From Sulfurimonas sp. SAG-AH-194-C20 (lineage in GTDB: Bacteria; Campylobacterota; Campylobacteria; Campylobacterales; Sulfurimonadaceae), in contig NZ_JAEMVD010000014.1 in the NCBI RefSeq assembly GCF_029215975.1, positions 1 to 33,347 on the forward strand: a DNA stretch of 33,347 bases, in the 5' to 3' direction. Positions 25,259 through 33,347 of this stretch are shown here, one piece after another (the stretch's first letter is position 1; the number at the start of each line of letters is the position of its first letter). Position numbers and translations under genes: made by a program. Below the pieces are notes generated by a model. The model saw only the letters and a program-made list of their open reading frames with translations. It did not search any database and was not told where the DNA came from.

Positions 25259-27890
25259 TCTCTGTATCAAAATTATTTTTCAACCAAGTGTTATTTACTT
25301 TATAGGTAACAGAATTAATTTTCCTACCACCACTTGATTGACCTGGAAAGCTTATTCCATATGCAACAACGGCTTGTAAATTATTTGGATAATCATCTTC
25401 TGTATCTTTCTTTTTGATTTTTAATATATGTAAAATAAGTAAAGGTTTCGTCTTAATTCTTCGATAATCTACACCACTAAGGGATTTACCATTTAATGAT
25501 TTCTTTAGATTTTCAATATTTTCTAATCCTATTTTTTCATCACTTACACTACCAACTCTTGATTTATTACCACTAATTTGTAAGGTTGCATTATCAATAA
25601 AAGATGACCTCATTTCTTTATAAATAGTTATACTATCTGATATTTTATATGGGTCACTATCTTTTTTACTATTAGAGATAATTGTGACATCAAAACTAGT
25701 TATATTTTGAGATATTAAATATTTTTCAATTGTACTAGCATCCGTTTTTATATTTAATGGATGATTTTCATATGACTTAATAAAACCCAATATACTATCA
25801 ACTTGTATATCTTTCCAAAGTAAATTTTTCGTTTCATTTTTATCTCTTTGGGAATTTGGTAAATTTGAGATAAATTTTTTAAGATTATCTAAATTAGCTT
25901 GTATTTTTTTATCATTATTACTGATTTTTCTTGTTTCTATCAACTCTCCATAATAATTTATAGAGATAGTAGCATCACTAGAGTGAAACATTTTATTTCT
26001 GGCCGTTATGATTAGGGATTCATCATGGTTTTTTACTTTTAACCCATATTGACGAGGAGTCAAATCATGGTCATTCATGATTTTAAATTCTTCTTTTAAT
26101 TCTTCAGTTGCTTCTGATATGTGCTTATACCATCCTATAGCTTCTTCTCTCATATATAGTCTGCATAAATCGTCATATCCATTTCTGTACCCAAACCATC
26201 TTCCCATTTGTAATAGGGTGTCATACATTTGTGAGTTTCTTAAAAAATAGCTTACAGTAAGTCCTTCTATTGTAAATCCCCTTGATAAACTATATCCACC
26301 GATTGTTATGGCATTTAATCCTTCTTCATTGTAGTTATCATAGTTCAGTTTTTCTTCTTGAGTTTTTTTACTATTAATTAAAAAAACTTTTATCAGTTGT
26401 TCATTTTGATTTATTTGTTCTAACACATCTTGAAATTTTGTTTTTTCATCTTTAAACTCTTTTAACCAACAAGAGTATAATAAGTTTATTTTTTCATTTT
26501 TTATCATCTCTTTTATAGATTTTTTATAGTTATATTTAATATGTTTTTTTATTATTTCTAAATATTCAACAACCAACTCTTTTACCTGTTCTTGAATGGC
26601 AATTCTAAAAGACACATTTATAAGCATAGATGAGTGTAGATTCTTGTTTCTTCTTAGTTTTCTAATTCCTGTCGCAAGTAAATAAGTATTTATTGCTTCA
26701 TATAAACTATATGGTAAGCAATCTACAATGTCGTCTTTTTTTAATTTTACATCTAAACAAATCTCATTATCATCAATAAGTCTCAATACATTATTTTTTG
26801 TATTAAATATTTGCTCTGCGCCTATGTAGTTGCTTGGGCTTTCTAGTGAAACAATAAAATCTTCTGGGAATAAATCATCCCCATACTCATCTGTCTTACT
26901 TTCTGGATTTATAAAAATATTTGCGAATGGTGTTGCTGTATATCCTACATAACTTCTCTTTTGAAACATTTGTAAAATTTGTCTAATTTGTCTATTAATT
27001 GTTGTAGTTTCATTTGGGTTTTTTTTCGTATTGATAGAAGCATTATCTGCTTCATCATCTATTAAGAGCATAGGATATGTGGAATAGGCACTTCTTGTCT
27101 TGTTTGTTTCTAGCCAGTCCAATAGATTTTTAAGTGTGGAAGAGTTTTTCTTTATAACTAAAATTACAGGTACAGTAGAATTTTCAGGATTGAAATTTAG
27201 AGAAGTTGCAATGTCTTTTTTAAAATCATATTTAGTGCTTGTAAATGAAAAAGGTCTGTTATCAAAGCCATACTTACTTACACCAATATCTTCTCCAAGA
27301 ATTGTATCAAAACCTATGAATCCTCCATTGACTCTTGACTGTGTTTGCATTCGTAGATTATTATGGATACCTGCAATTAATATAATAAGTTTATATCCTA
27401 CATCGGCAGCTTTATTGATTAAGGCTAAATAGTTGGCAGTTTTACCAGATTGAACATTACCCATAACTAGCCCTTTTTTAATACATGCTGTATCAATATT
27501 TGGGTTAGTCATAAAATCTAATGTTTCCTCTGTTGTTTTAAAAATTTTGTCTACGACTTGTCTGGAAAAACCTTCATCTGTATTCAAATAATTTTTATAT
27601 CTGTCGGAGTAATATGTAGATGGATTGTCTAATGTATGCAACCATGGCTCTTTATCTTTGGACATAATTGTTGAAGCACGAGGTATTGTTATTGTTTCTT
27701 CGGAATGGATTTCTCTACTTAAATGTTTAATATCATCTTCTGATAATCTGCACCCTAATAAGTCTAATTCATCAGCTTTTATTTTCAGTAGTTTTTCAAC
27801 AAAGTTAATTTCAGGAATAAATCCTTGTTCTTTTTGGTCTAAAAATCCTTTAACTAATTTTCTTGCTTTTTCTAAACATTTTATATTCAT
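25236..27890 (-). CDS. Z1-domain SF2 helicase-like ATPase
   Basis: An 884-residue protein with superfamily-2 motifs and the Z1 domain (PF10593). Walker A is VMGNVQSGKT (about 142-151), Walker B LLIDDEAD (about 275-282), motif III GYTATPFA (about 316-323). Motifs V/VI appear in GYSLSRGFTIEGL and LLQMGRWFGYR (middle of the protein). I chose the ATG at 27890: it overlaps the upstream ATPase stop as ATGA and has GGAG upstream, whereas 27917 lies deeper in the previous gene. Z1 proteins are found with MORC/MutL-type ATPases, PD-(D/E)XK and AIPR proteins. It likely translocates on or remodels DNA for cleavage. Confidence 0.9.
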   Translation of the reverse strand: MNIKCLEKARKLVKGFLDQKEQGFIPEINFVEKLLKIKADELDLLGCRLSEDDIKHLSREIHSEETITIPRASTIMSKDKEPWLHTLDNPSTYYSDRYKNYLNTDEGFSRQVVDKIFKTTEETLDFMTNPNIDTACIKKGLVMGNVQSGKTANYLALINKAADVGYKLIILIAGIHNNLRMQTQSRVNGGFIGFDTILGEDIGVSKYGFDNRPFSFTSTKYDFKKDIATSLNFNPENSTVPVILVIKKNSSTLKNLLDWLETNKTRSAYSTYPMLLIDDEADNASINTKKNPNETTTINRQIRQILQMFQKRSYVGYTATPFANIFINPESKTDEYGDDLFPEDFIVSLESPSNYIGAEQIFNTKNNVLRLIDDNEICLDVKLKKDDIVDCLPYSLYEAINTYLLATGIRKLRRNKNLHSSMLINVSFRIAIQEQVKELVVEYLEIIKKHIKYNYKKSIKEMIKNEKINLLYSCWLKEFKDEKTKFQDVLEQINQNEQLIKVFLINSKKTQEEKLNYDNYNEEGLNAITIGGYSLSRGFTIEGLTVSYFLRNSQMYDTLLQMGRWFGYRNGYDDLCRLYMREEAIGWYKHISEATEELKEEFKIMNDHDLTPRQYGLKVKNHDESLIITARNKMFHSSDATISINYYGELIETRKISNNDKKIQANLDNLKKFISNLPNSQRDKNETKNLLWKDIQVDSILGFIKSYENHPLNIKTDASTIEKYLISQNITSFDVTIISNSKKDSDPYKISDSITIYKEMRSSFIDNATLQISGNKSRVGSVSDEKIGLENIENLKKSLNGKSLSGVDYRRIKTKPLLILHILKIKKKDTEDDYPNNLQAVVAYGISFPGQSSGGRKINSVTYKVNNTWLKNNFDTENEDDENE

Positions 27891-29326
27891 ATTACATTCT
27901 CCATAAATATCAGCCAATCTTTAGTGTATATGTTAAACGGTTCAGTTGATTTAAAATATTTTATGAATTCATCATCTGTCATAAAATCTTGTTCCATTTT
28001 AATCTTATTATTTGCCATCTCTTCTAGTTCTATATCTGGAATTGATATTGGATTAATATCTTTAGGATTATTATTTCCAATATCAGAGTATAAAGCATCT
28101 TTTGGGAAAAACCCACCTATTAAATTTAATATATTATTAAATTCACTCGCTTGAGAATCACTTAGGTCTTCAATAAATTTTTCAATAAAAGGATGTTCTT
28201 TATTTATTGTATAATTTATTTCACCCCTAGCACTATGTCTTTCCCAAAATGCACTGTTAGAGCTACTACTTTTATGACCTCTTGCTCTATAAACTCTAGT
28301 AGAAGTACCTGCGATTTTTTCAATAATTTTTTTTAATCTTTGTCTTATGATAGATGGAGGAGAAGCATTTGATTTTTTAACATCAATTTTCCATAGATGG
28401 TCTAAACTATTCGGTAAATCTATTTGAATTCTCGCTAATTTATACATCTCAGATTGAGGAATTAATCTGAACCAAGTGCCTGATACAAGAAGCCTTTTAT
28501 TTCTATAAACATAAAATCCTTGATTTTTCAAATAACCACCTTCGCCTGCATAATAATCATATTCATGAGCAGAAATCTTAGTATAGTGCGGTAGTATGTA
28601 TGGTTTTATGATTATTTTTGAATTATTTATAGTTATTATTTCTTCAGTTAAGTCTTGTGTCGCAGTGTGTTTTGTATGAAAAGGGTCAAAAGGTTTTAAT
28701 TGTACGTCATTTATAAAAATATTTACTTTATTTTTACCTTTTAAATATCTATGAAAAACTAGTTCAAGATGTTTCTGTACAGAATCTATTTTCTCATATA
28801 CTATGTCTTCTGTAAGTGAGGAAACAGTATTGTCAATAATTCTATCTGTATCTTCCCATAGTACTAGTGTACCACTCTCTTGCATTGAATTAATTTTATA
28901 GATATTTGAAATTTCACTCTCATCAAGTATCTGCAATGACCAATCTTCTGTTTTAGCAACAAAATCTAAATCCCATTTTGCAGATATTTTATTGTTGTAT
29001 TGTGATGATACAACAGTTAATTTTCTGCATTGAGAAAATGAGGCAGTTTTTAATCCTAAGCCAAAACGACCTAAATCATTTTCACTACGAGTATCCAATG
29101 GATTTTTACTACCAGCTCTCATCGCTTCAATAATTTCTGATTCAGTCATTCCGTAACCATCATCAATAATAGCTAAAGACAAGTTTTGATTGTGAAAATC
29201 AAAATAAATTTTTATATTTTTTGCATTAGCTGTAATACTATTATCAATAATATCAGCAATAGCACTTTCAAAAGAATATCCTATATCACGAAGTGATTCT
29301 ATTAATGATGAAGCTTTTGGTAGCAC
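27887..29326 (-). CDS. MORC/MutL-type GHKL ATPase of the defence module
   Basis: A 479-residue GHKL (Hsp90/MutL-fold) ATPase. The N box ESAIADIIDNS (20-30) holds Glu20, Asp28 and Asn29; the G1 box is IIDDGYGM (53-60); the lid/G2 region is LGRFGLGLKTA (85-95). An S5-like transducer region follows (about 200-330). Bacterial relatives sit in R-M clusters and were proposed as ancestors of eukaryotic MORC ATPases. It is first in the operon. The called start is a GTG lacking a clear Shine-Dalgarno. AAAGG occurs 5-8 bases before an in-frame ATT-ATA pair five to six codons upstream, so the true N-terminus may be slightly longer. Confidence 0.9.
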   Translation of the reverse strand: MLPKASSLIESLRDIGYSFESAIADIIDNSITANAKNIKIYFDFHNQNLSLAIIDDGYGMTESEIIEAMRAGSKNPLDTRSENDLGRFGLGLKTASFSQCRKLTVVSSQYNNKISAKWDLDFVAKTEDWSLQILDESEISNIYKINSMQESGTLVLWEDTDRIIDNTVSSLTEDIVYEKIDSVQKHLELVFHRYLKGKNKVNIFINDVQLKPFDPFHTKHTATQDLTEEIITINNSKIIIKPYILPHYTKISAHEYDYYAGEGGYLKNQGFYVYRNKRLLVSGTWFRLIPQSEMYKLARIQIDLPNSLDHLWKIDVKKSNASPPSIIRQRLKKIIEKIAGTSTRVYRARGHKSSSSNSAFWERHSARGEINYTINKEHPFIEKFIEDLSDSQASEFNNILNLIGGFFPKDALYSDIGNNNPKDINPISIPDIELEEMANNKIKMEQDFMTDDEFIKYFKSTEPFNIYTKDWLIFMENVI

Positions 29327-29699
29327 TTGAATTCGTTTTATAATATAAACCTTTGCAAATTTAAAGTAATGTTTTTATATTGTAATATTTATTTCCAAGA
29401 ATAAACTTTAATATCTAATAATAGTATCTAATACAGACTATTTTATTCTCTTTTGAAACATTATACAAAGAAGATGTCAAAGTATCTTAATAATTTAAAC
29501 TTAAAGTAGTTTATAGATAGTACAAGATTAATTAGATGAAAATTATATTTAATTTTTAGAATTTGTGAAATATCTAATGAAGTAGGGTAGTTCTAAGGAA
29601 TTTTCCTATATACTTTTGGACTTTAAGTAATATTTTGAGTAATATTTTAGTTTATATGTGTTGATTAAATACGGTATTTATGGAGTAGGTTGATGTTAT
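29327..29699. other. Non-coding right arm of the island
   Basis: About 370 AT-rich bases between the ATPase gene start and attR, with no supported gene. It should contain the promoter for the leftward ATPase-Z1-DUF4420-AIPR operon; TACAAT on the minus strand near 29380 is a possible -10 box. Close to attR, AGTAATATTTT is directly repeated at 29626-29636 and 29638-29648, 12 bases apart, which could be an integrase arm site. Confidence 0.4.
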
Positions 29700-29728
29700 T
29701 GTAAGTGGTGACCCCGAGGAGAATTGAA
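29700..29728. repeat. attR: 29-bp repeat overlapping the tRNA-Glu 3' end
   Basis: Identical to 15190-15218. It includes the CCA end, acceptor 3' strand and T-arm start of tRNA-Glu (minus strand), so the tRNA stays intact after insertion. Identity breaks inside the T-arm, after GAATTGAA. Confidence 0.9.
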
Positions 29729-29780
29729 CTCCTGTAACATGGATGAAAACCATGGATCCTAACCGCTAGACGACGGGGCC
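29706..29780 (-). tRNA. tRNA-Glu (TTC)
   Basis: Read on the minus strand it begins GGCCCCGTCGTCTAGCGG and ends CGGGGTC-A-CCA, 75 bases with encoded CCA. The anticodon stem CATGG/CCATG encloses TTTTCAT, giving anticodon TTC. The acceptor pairs GGCCCCG with CGGGGTC, one G-T wobble. The discriminator base is A. Its 3' end is the island attachment site. Confidence 0.95.
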
Positions 29781-29878
29781 ACTTTGTAGTTGTTTTTTGA
29801 TTTAGTTGTGCTGAAGTTTCAAGTGAAACTTACATCTAGTAAGTGAGCTTTAAACTGAAGTGCAAATAAACAAAGAAA

Positions 29879-29954
29879 TGGTGTCCTGTGATGGATTCGA
29901 ACCATCGGCCACATCATTAAAAGTGACGTGCTCTACCAGCTGAGCTAACAAGAC
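29879..29954 (-). tRNA. tRNA-Lys (TTT)
   Basis: A 76-base cloverleaf on the minus strand starting GTCTTGTTAGCTCAGCTGG and ending ACAGGAC-A-CCA. The anticodon loop CTTTTAA gives TTT. The T-loop GGTTCGAATCC is canonical and the acceptor has one T-G wobble. It lies about 100 bases from tRNA-Glu in the same orientation, probably in one transcript. Confidence 0.95.
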
Positions 29955-30094
29955 TTGTTTCTCTTAATGTTAAGAGGTCGAAATTATAGACAAATAGGTA
30001 AAATATGTCAAGATAAATAGTGCTAAATTATGATATTTATGAAATATAATAATATATTCACATAAAAAGCCTTAATTTTGATAAAATATACTTA

Positions 30095-31009
30095 ATGAAT
30101 TACTATAGTTTTGAATACCCTTATCTTATTCTTTTACTTATTCCTATTATTTGGTGTTTATATAAATGTAGAGAGTACTTAAAACAGCGATATTTTGTGC
30201 ATCTTCAATTTTTGCCAGTTAAACGCAGCTTTATGAAACTAGAGTGGATTGTAAAAATTCTTATCTTTATACTTCTATGCATTGCCCTAGCTTCTCCTGT
30301 CATAGTCGATAAGTCAAATCCACTTAACCGTAATGGAAAAGATATAGTACTAGTAATAGACGCAAGTGGCTCTATGAATGCTTCTGGTTTTGATGTTGAA
30401 GATGAGTTTAGTCAAGGAAAAAGACTCTCACGATTTTCACTTACTAAAATAGTCGCTCAAAAGTTTATACTGAGTCGAGAGAGTGATAATGTTGGAATAG
30501 TTTTGTATGGAGACTTCGCCTTTATCGCTTCACCTATTACTTATGAAAAAGAGATAGTAGTAGATATGCTCTCTTACTTAAGCGAAGGTATGGCTGGGCA
30601 AAACACTGCCATAGGAGAAGGGATTGCTATGGGTGTGCGAGCTTTTAAACACTCAAAAGCTAAAAGTAAAGTGATGGTACTCCTTAGTGATGGAGAGCAT
30701 AATAGTGGAACTATTTCACCAAAATCTGCTTTAGTCTTGGCAAAAAATGCAGGTATCAAAATCTATACGATTGCTATAGGTGAAGCAGATTCAGGCTTGA
30801 TGAAAAAGATCGCTAAAGAGAGTGGGGGAGTTTACTATAGTGCTGTGAGTGCTAAAGAGTTACAAAATGTCTACAGTGCCATAGACAGCCTGGAGTCATC
30901 AAAGATAAGCTCTAAAGAGTACAAGTTAAAAGATTATTATTTTCAAAGTTTACTTCTTTTTGCAGCAGCTCTTTTACTTTTTTTACTTTACAGGGAGATA
31001 AAAAGATGA
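30095..31009 (+). CDS. batA: BatA-like von Willebrand factor A membrane protein
   Basis: A 304-residue inner-membrane protein with N-terminal hydrophobic helices (about 9-23 and 51-70), a vWA domain (about 82-265) and a C-terminal helix (about 285-300). The metal-ion adhesion site is present: DASGSMN (Asp89, Ser91, Ser93), a Thr in GQNTAIGEG, and LLSDGEHN. Bat proteins (named for Bacteroides aerotolerance) usually accompany a MoxR ATPase and support envelope or oxidative-stress functions. batB-C starts within its last codons (ATGA overlap). The ATG lies seven bases after TAAAAT with no Shine-Dalgarno, so the operon mRNA may be leaderless. Confidence 0.85.
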   Translation: MNYYSFEYPYLILLLIPIIWCLYKCREYLKQRYFVHLQFLPVKRSFMKLEWIVKILIFILLCIALASPVIVDKSNPLNRNGKDIVLVIDASGSMNASGFDVEDEFSQGKRLSRFSLTKIVAQKFILSRESDNVGIVLYGDFAFIASPITYEKEIVVDMLSYLSEGMAGQNTAIGEGIAMGVRAFKHSKAKSKVMVLLSDGEHNSGTISPKSALVLAKNAGIKIYTIAIGEADSGLMKKIAKESGGVYYSAVSAKELQNVYSAIDSLESSKISSKEYKLKDYYFQSLLLFAAALLLFLLYREIKR

Positions 31010-32454
31010 GTTTTTTAAACCCCGAGTACTTATGGCTTTTACTTTTTTTAGTAGTAGCCTTTATGAAAAAAGATTTTAAATCTCTGCGTTTAGCCTCGTA
31101 TGGGTACATAGTAACTTTTGTGTTTATAGTTTTAGCACTTACTCGTCCCGTTATCGAACAAGAACCTATCAAAACACAAGAACTTTTAAACGATGTAGTC
31201 ATTGCAGTGGACCTCTCATACTCCATGCAAGCACAAGATATAGCGCCATCTCGTCTATCTTTCGCAAAATCAAGCTTAGAAAAGTTGGTTAAACAAGAAC
31301 AAAATAGTCGCTTCGGAGTGCTTGGATTTACTACAAATGCCATCATACTCTCTCCCTTAACACAAGACACACAACTCCTTTTACACCTTTTTAATATGCT
31401 AGATGAAAAACTGATAATGACAAAAGGGAGTAGTGTAATGCCTGCATTAGTTCTTGCTAGAAAAATGTCAAAATCTCCAAGAGTGAGTGTCGTTCTGTTA
31501 AGTGATGGGGCAGATGAGTTAAACTATGAAGATGAAGCTCTGTATGCCAAAGAAAACAAGCTACAGGTAAATACATTGATGATAGCGACAAAAAGTGGGG
31601 GTACCCTGCGTTTAGAAAATGGAGACCTGCTTAAAGATGAAATGGATGACATAGTTGTAAGTCGTGAGAACAGTTCGATATCTCTCATCAGTAAAGTTAG
31701 TGGAGGGGTTTATACTCATTCTCTAAGCGATATTATCTCAGCTTTGCAGTCCCAAAGATATGATGAGTATAAGAGCAATGTTACTATTGTTCAAAATATA
31801 GAGCTTTTTTATTATTTTGTTGCATTAGCTCTTTTGAGCTTTTTAGTAAGTGTGAGTACACTCAAGAAATATATTATAGTAGTGCTTGTTTTCTTTGGTG
31901 TGACTCTAAATGCAAGTGTTTTGGACTTTGTGAAAAATGAAAATAGAGTAGCATTTGAGAAGGGAGTTGAACTTTATAAAGATGGAGAGTATGAGAATGC
32001 CTTATCTGCGTTTAGAAGTGTAAAATCAAGTAAGGCAGAGATAAAAGCAGTCATATATTATAATAGTGCAAACTCTTTGGTTCGTTTAAAAGAGTATGCA
32101 AAAGCACGAACAGCATATAAGAAGTCCTTAGCACTACACTACACAAAAGAAGCAGATGAAAACCTTGCTTATATTCGCGATGTAGATGAAGAGAAACAGA
32201 TGACAACAGGACAGCAAAAAAGTGCGAAGAAATCTAACTTAGCTAAAAAAAATGAGAGTTCTCAAAAGAAGAAAAAAGAGGGTGGAAGTTCTAACATGAA
32301 AGTAAGTGCTACCGTTAGTAATGGTACGAGTAAAAAATCAAAAAAGAGTAAGCAAGAGTCGAGTATATCCCTAAACTCAGGTAAAGCAAAACTGAGCTTT
32401 AAACAGTACGAACTTATAAATAAAAGGCAAACAAATGAACAAAAACCTTGGTAG
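31006..32454 (+). CDS. batB: BatB-BatC fusion: vWA domain plus TPR domain
   Basis: A 482-residue membrane protein. The BatB half (about 1-285) has N-terminal helices, a vWA domain with DLSYSM (Asp69, Ser71, Ser73), KGSSVMPA and VVLLSDGAD, and a helix near 262-278. The BatC half starts with a signal-peptide-like helix (LKKYIIVVLVFFGVTLNA), then a TPR region (VAFEKGVELYKDGEYENALSAF, AVIYYNSANSLVRLKEYAKAR, about 310-375), then a Lys/Ser-rich tail. In other bacteria batB and batC are often separate genes; here no stop separates them. Helices place the TPR part in the periplasm, probably scaffolding a complex with BatA and BatD. Confidence 0.85.
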   Translation: MSFLNPEYLWLLLFLVVAFMKKDFKSLRLASYGYIVTFVFIVLALTRPVIEQEPIKTQELLNDVVIAVDLSYSMQAQDIAPSRLSFAKSSLEKLVKQEQNSRFGVLGFTTNAIILSPLTQDTQLLLHLFNMLDEKLIMTKGSSVMPALVLARKMSKSPRVSVVLLSDGADELNYEDEALYAKENKLQVNTLMIATKSGGTLRLENGDLLKDEMDDIVVSRENSSISLISKVSGGVYTHSLSDIISALQSQRYDEYKSNVTIVQNIELFYYFVALALLSFLVSVSTLKKYIIVVLVFFGVTLNASVLDFVKNENRVAFEKGVELYKDGEYENALSAFRSVKSSKAEIKAVIYYNSANSLVRLKEYAKARTAYKKSLALHYTKEADENLAYIRDVDEEKQMTTGQQKSAKKSNLAKKNESSQKKKKEGGSSNMKVSATVSNGTSKKSKKSKQESSISLNSGKAKLSFKQYELINKRQTNEQKPW

Positions 32455-33347
32455 ATTTATCCTTCTTTTTCTTTTTACAACATTAGTTCAGGCTTCAGAG
32501 TATACTTGGAGTGTAGAAGTAAATAAAAAAGAGGCACATGTAAATGAAGCGATACATCTTCACTACACTTGTAAGTATATAGATAGTGCAGAGCTATATG
32601 TGATAGAGTTCAACCCTACAACTGATAACAAAAACTATAAGATAGAGATACTAAGAGAAGATGAAAAAATCATAGATGGCAGAAAAATAAATGAGTATGA
32701 GTTTGTTCTTTTTGTAAAGAGAAGAGGGAAGTTTACTTTAGCTCTCGATACACTTATGAAAAAGACAAATAAAGACTCGATAGAGAACGGTATGCTTGGT
32801 CGTGATAATGCTAACTATGAAGAGTTTTCTCTCTTTGCATATAAGCAAAAAAGTATAGAGTTAAACATTTTAAAGACAAGTAGTCCTAAAGTAGGTGAGT
32901 TTACTCTGAGTGTGAGAAAAGATAAGGGCGAGATAGAAGCTTATGAGCCTTATCATTTAGAGTTTGAAGTTAGTGGACTGGGTGACTTTCAAGTTTTTAA
33001 AGATATAGATTATAAGATAAAGGGTGTTGAAGTTTTTAGTGAAGCTCCTAAAGAAGAGATAACTCTAACTACCGATGGCTACAGAGGAACTTGGCGGAAA
33101 AAGTTTGCTTTTGTAAGTGACAAAAGTTTTGCAATCCCTTCCTGGAAAATAGAGTACTTTGATCTTAAAGAAAAACAGCTTAAAACTTTAAAGTTTGATG
33201 GAGTTGACATAAGAGTTAGAGATGCAAAGTTTAAAAAAGAGGAACTACTTGACCCTGAAGAAGCAAAATTTACATTTGATAAAAGTTACATATACTATCT
33301 CTTAACATTTATAGCTGGTTTTTTAGTGGCAAAAATCAAGTTTACTA
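32435..33347 (+). CDS. batD: BatD-like protein, 3' end outside window
   Basis: A frame open from an ATG at 32435 to the window end (304 codons, no stop). It begins with a signal peptide (NLGRFILLFLFTTLVQAS), followed by SEYTWSVEVNKKEAHVNEAI, the beta-rich opening typical of BatD oxygen-tolerance proteins. A transmembrane helix near residues 288-302 (YYLLTFIAGFLVAKIKF) lies just before the edge. It overlaps the BatB-C gene end by 20 bases. The missing part is probably a cytoplasmic or second membrane segment. BatD is thought to work with BatA/B in the envelope; its biochemical role is unclear. Confidence 0.8.
   Translation, partial: MNKNLGRFILLFLFTTLVQASEYTWSVEVNKKEAHVNEAIHLHYTCKYIDSAELYVIEFNPTTDNKNYKIEILREDEKIIDGRKINEYEFVLFVKRRGKFTLALDTLMKKTNKDSIENGMLGRDNANYEEFSLFAYKQKSIELNILKTSSPKVGEFTLSVRKDKGEIEAYEPYHLEFEVSGLGDFQVFKDIDYKIKGVEVFSEAPKEEITLTTDGYRGTWRKKFAFVSDKSFAIPSWKIEYFDLKEKQLKTLKFDGVDIRVRDAKFKKEELLDPEEAKFTFDKSYIYYLLTFIAGFLVAKIKFT

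Larger units (their letters stand above)
15190..29728. mobile_element. Integrated island in tRNA-Glu: satellite-like phage module plus defence module
   Basis: An element of about 14.5 kb lies between identical 29-bp repeats, with the intact tRNA-Glu at the right end and a tyrosine integrase just inside the left end. The plus-strand left half holds the integrase, an unknown coupled gene, an AlpA-like HTH gene, a winged-helix gene, iteron-like repeats, an unknown gene and the two terminase subunits. The right half is a methyltransferase / ATPase / Z1 / DUF4420 / AIPR cluster. No capsid, portal, tail, lysis or DNA-polymerase gene occurs. This could be a phage satellite (PICI-like) or a prophage remnant taken over by a defence cargo. 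Confidence 0.85.

Noticed and set aside
20811-29326. BREX, DISARM or a type I restriction system
   Set aside because: There is no PglZ, PglX, DrmA/B, HsdS or HsdM. The only methyltransferase is C5-cytosine type, and the helicase-like protein is Z1-type.

Overview
The window looks like chromosomal DNA of a low-GC, free-living Campylobacterota (Epsilonproteobacteria), probably Sulfurimonas-like. The main reason is gene order: asd - sigma-54 response regulator - small exported protein - LPP20-type protein - gyrA, all on the minus strand, which matches as I recall it the asd-flgR-flgQ-flgP-gyrA order of Campylobacter jejuni. The GyrA sequence, the two Amt transporters around a PII gene, and the Bat operon fit this group. 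The taxon is inferred from content; no search was run.

Region 1 (1-10074, minus strand): the left edge holds a broken PD-(D/E)XK-nuclease-like gene. A co-directional housekeeping run follows: carboxylesterase, radical SAM protein, hemE, YqhA-like membrane protein, asd, flgR, flgQ, flgP and gyrA, with many 4-base overlaps or gaps of only a few bases. Region 2 (10269-15112, plus strand): amt1, a PII gene (glnK/glnB) with a clear terminator, amt2, a TonB-like protein, a small membrane protein and a single-domain response regulator whose promoter suggests a leaderless mRNA.

Region 3 (15190-29728): a genomic island of about 14.5 kb inserted in the 3' end of tRNA-Glu(TTC). A 29-bp direct repeat, copied from the tRNA 3' end, bounds it. 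The left half resembles a phage satellite or reduced prophage: tyrosine integrase, an unknown gene coupled to it, an AlpA/excisionase-like HTH protein, a short leader ORF, a winged-helix protein followed by three 21-bp iteron-like repeats, an unknown protein, and small and large terminase subunits. No capsid, portal or tail gene is present. The right half is a five-gene defence module: a C5-cytosine methyltransferase on the plus strand, converging on a minus-strand operon of a MORC/MutL-type GHKL ATPase, a Z1-domain helicase-like protein, a DUF4420-type PD-(D/E)XK protein and an AIPR protein. This set matches the R-M-linked MORC/Z1 neighbourhoods predicted by Iyer, Abhiman and Aravind (2008) and, as I recall, the Mza antiviral system of Gao et al. 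(2020). The protein set is therefore not new. The less usual point is its carriage on a terminase-bearing, capsid-less element.

Region 4 (29706-33347): tRNA-Glu and tRNA-Lys on the minus strand, then a plus-strand Bat (aerotolerance-type) operon: batA, an in-frame batB-batC fusion, and the start of batD, which runs off the window.
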